Source of the DNA: Chloroflexi bacterium CFX4
Lineage (GTDB): Bacteria; Chloroflexota; Anaerolineae; Aggregatilineales; UBA2796
NCBI GenBank assembly: GCA_021404685.1
Contig: QWHC01000021.1
Coordinates: 1 to 64,000 of the forward strand
Length of the DNA stretch: 64,000 bases
Direction of reading: 5' to 3'
Below, one piece after another: positions 62,273 to 64,000 of the stretch (position 1 is its first letter; each line of letters begins with the position of its first letter). A program made the translations under genes and the position numbers. The notes beneath the pieces were generated by a model that worked only from the letters and a program-made list of their open reading frames with translations, made no database searches and was not told where the DNA came from.

Positions 62273-64000
62273 ATGCTGCAACCAAAAGTGGATTCAAAGC
62301 AAATTGCAGACGCCTTGGAGAAGCTGGTACAGGCGTATGGTAAAGAAGTTGTCCTAGACGCAGTTCACGCCTTTATGGGTAACTCGGATGTTCCGCCTAG
62401 CACCGAAGCTGATCTGCATGAGGCACTGCGCGAAGCCGAGCAATTTCGCGGCGCGCTGAATGAGGCTGCCATCGTCGCCGTGACGGATGTCACAGGCAAA
62501 ATTGAGTATGTGAATGATAAATTCTGCGAGATTTCAAAATACAGCCGTGAAGAACTGCTAGGGCAGGATCATCGCATCATCAACAGCGGCTACCATCCTA
62601 AAGAGTTTATCCGCGATCTGTGGGTGACCATTGCCAACGGCAAGGTGTGGCGCGGCGAACTGCGTAATCGTGCCAAAGATGGCACCATCTACTGGGTAGA
62701 TACGACCATTGTGCCGTTGCTGGATGCGAGCGGCAAGCCACGTAAGTATATCGCTATTCGCTATGAGATCACTGACCTAAAAGTGCAGCAAGAAAACGCA
62801 CGCCGCCGTGCGACCGAACTAGAGACCGTGGCGCAGGTGAGTGCTGCTGCGGCGACCATCCGCGATACCTACAAGCTGCTGCAAACCGTCTCGGACTTGA
62901 CCAAGACGCGCTTCGGTCTCTATCACGCGCATGTCTACCTGCTGGATGCAGAGGGTAAAAACCTTGCGTTGGCAGCCGGCGCGGGACAGGCAGGGCGCAT
63001 GATGCGCCAAGAAGGGCGTTCAATTCCCTTGAACCACCCACATTCATTGGTGGCAAGTGCTGCACGCGCACGGCAAGCTGTCATCGTGAACGATGTGGCG
63101 AATAATCCTAACTTCCTGCCGAACCCACTGCTGCCAAACACCCGCGCTGAGATGGCGCTGCCGATGCTGGTTGGTGATCAGTTGGTTGGTGTGCTAGACC
63201 TGCAAAGTGACCAAGTTGGGCATTTCACCGATGAGGATATCCGTGTGCAGGGCGCGCTTGCCGCGCAGATTGCCGTTGCTGTGCAGAATACGCAGGCATT
63301 CGAGAAGATTGAGCGCACGCAAGCAGCACTCCGCGAGAGCGAAGAAATCTATCAGGCATTTGCGCGCAACTTCCCGAACGGCACCCTCGTCCTTTATGAT
63401 CATGAACTCCGCTACAGGCTAGTAGATGGCTCCAAACTTGCTGATGCTGGCTTGAGCAAAGATATGGAAGGCAAGACCATCTATCAGGCGTGGTCGTCAG
63501 AGGTTGCTCAAGCCCTTGAACCACAGTACATTAGCGCATTGGTCGGCGAGACTCGCGTTACCGAAGTGCCGTTTGGTGGCAAGGTTTGGCAACAATTTAC
63601 TCTGCCTATCCGTGACCATGATGGGCAGATCATTGCCGGTATGGTCATGAGCCAAGACGTGACCGATGTTCGCCAAGCCCAAAACGAAATCCGCCGCGCT
63701 TTTGAGGAAACCAACCGTATCTATGAGAACTCCACTGACCTGATTGGCGTCTCCGGTTTAACGGATGTCACCTTCAAGCGCCTGAATCCTGCATGGGAAC
63801 GCACGCTCGGCTGGACGCTTGAAGAACTCATGTCGCGCCCCTACATTGAATTTGTCCATCCTGATGATGTTGAACCAACGAACCAAGAGGCAGCCCGCCA
63901 AATTGCCGAAGGCAGAACGAGCCTCTCTTTCGTCAACCGCTACCGCACCAAAGATGGCAACTACCGCACGCTCTCTTGGAACGCGCAACCGAATATTCCT
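62273..64000 (+). CDS. PAS/GAF sensor protein, probably a histidine kinase (5' part)
   Basis: The frame stays open for 576 codons from ATG 62273 to the window end, so the gene is incomplete. A short helical N-terminus is followed by a PAS domain (about 65-175: VTDVTGKIEYVNDKFCEISKY, GYHPKEF, W-RGELRNRAKDGTIYWVD). A GAF domain (about 195-345: FGLYHAHVYLLD, VIVNDVANNPNF, GVLDLQS) comes next. Two more PAS-like domains begin at about 360 and 480. A kinase or cyclase output would lie beyond the window. Its start is divergent from the DUF1349 gene. Confidence 0.88.
   Translation, partial: MLQPKVDSKQIADALEKLVQAYGKEVVLDAVHAFMGNSDVPPSTEADLHEALREAEQFRGALNEAAIVAVTDVTGKIEYVNDKFCEISKYSREELLGQDHRIINSGYHPKEFIRDLWVTIANGKVWRGELRNRAKDGTIYWVDTTIVPLLDASGKPRKYIAIRYEITDLKVQQENARRRATELETVAQVSAAAATIRDTYKLLQTVSDLTKTRFGLYHAHVYLLDAEGKNLALAAGAGQAGRMMRQEGRSIPLNHPHSLVASAARARQAVIVNDVANNPNFLPNPLLPNTRAEMALPMLVGDQLVGVLDLQSDQVGHFTDEDIRVQGALAAQIAVAVQNTQAFEKIERTQAALRESEEIYQAFARNFPNGTLVLYDHELRYRLVDGSKLADAGLSKDMEGKTIYQAWSSEVAQALEPQYISALVGETRVTEVPFGGKVWQQFTLPIRDHDGQIIAGMVMSQDVTDVRQAQNEIRRAFEETNRIYENSTDLIGVSGLTDVTFKRLNPAWERTLGWTLEELMSRPYIEFVHPDDVEPTNQEAARQIAEGRTSLSFVNRYRTKDGNYRTLSWNAQPNIP

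Overview
The window looks like a chromosomal segment of a Chloroflexota bacterium, probably Anaerolineae-like. This placement is inferred from protein character (Pro/Thr-rich surface linkers, a LysM-MltG, a DUF355 adenosine-specific kinase, DUF2344, an archaeal-type AspRS, Hanks-type kinase and FHA signalling) and moderately high GC; no 16S gene is present to confirm it. I saw no rRNA, tRNA, CRISPR array, transposase or replication origin.

Region 1 (1-17.5 kb, + strand) is the fused str/S10/spc/alpha ribosomal superoperon in canonical order: tuf (3' end), rpsJ, rplC-D-W-B, rpsS, rplV, rpsC, rplP, rpmC, rpsQ, rplN-X-E, rpsN, rpsH, rplF-R, rpsE, rpmD, rplO, secY, adk, map, rpsM, rpsK, rpsD, rpoA, rplQ, truA, rplM, rpsI. 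Many genes overlap by a few bases. infA and rpmJ, usually between map and rpsM, are absent. uS14 has an unusual zinc-site insertion. The array ends at a strong bidirectional terminator.

Region 2 (17.5-19.6 kb) is a low-GC accessory patch. It holds an LGFP-repeat exported protein, a hairpin-rich intergenic stretch with a second copy of the rpsI terminator and two tandem 42-bp hairpin repeats, and a VapB-like antitoxin followed by a doubly frameshifted VapC.

Region 3 (19.6-27.1 kb) has an acyl-CoA synthetase, a MaoC-type hydratase and a single-domain response regulator. On the minus strand a sugar-type ABC importer (binding protein and two permeases, no ATPase) precedes the adenosine-specific kinase and an MltG with a LysM domain.

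Region 4 (27.4-29.9 kb) is an AT-rich restriction-modification remnant: an intact N6-adenine methyltransferase beside a restriction endonuclease gene broken by two frameshifts and a stop.

Region 5 (30-46.7 kb) carries DUF2344, 2-amino-3-ketobutyrate CoA ligase, an SbcC/Rad50 ATPase with a small phosphoesterase, an OppB/OppC permease pair, an FHA/zinc-ribbon protein, a CHAD protein, a GH3 beta-N-acetylhexosaminidase, a fused FAD-less molybdenum hydroxylase, an aldo-keto reductase and an alpha/beta hydrolase.

Region 6 (46.9-64 kb) is the most unusual part. It includes a TIR domain fused to four CBS domains behind an operator-like palindrome, a membrane Ser/Thr kinase carrying a split formylglycine-generating-enzyme-like sensor domain, a membrane-anchored TPR/GH5-like protein, and a threonine-synthase-like PLP enzyme fused to two intact response-regulator receiver domains. 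It also has an archaeal-type AspRS, a methyltransferase with a Trm112-like tail, several membrane proteins of unknown function, and the start of a large PAS/GAF sensor kinase that runs off the window.
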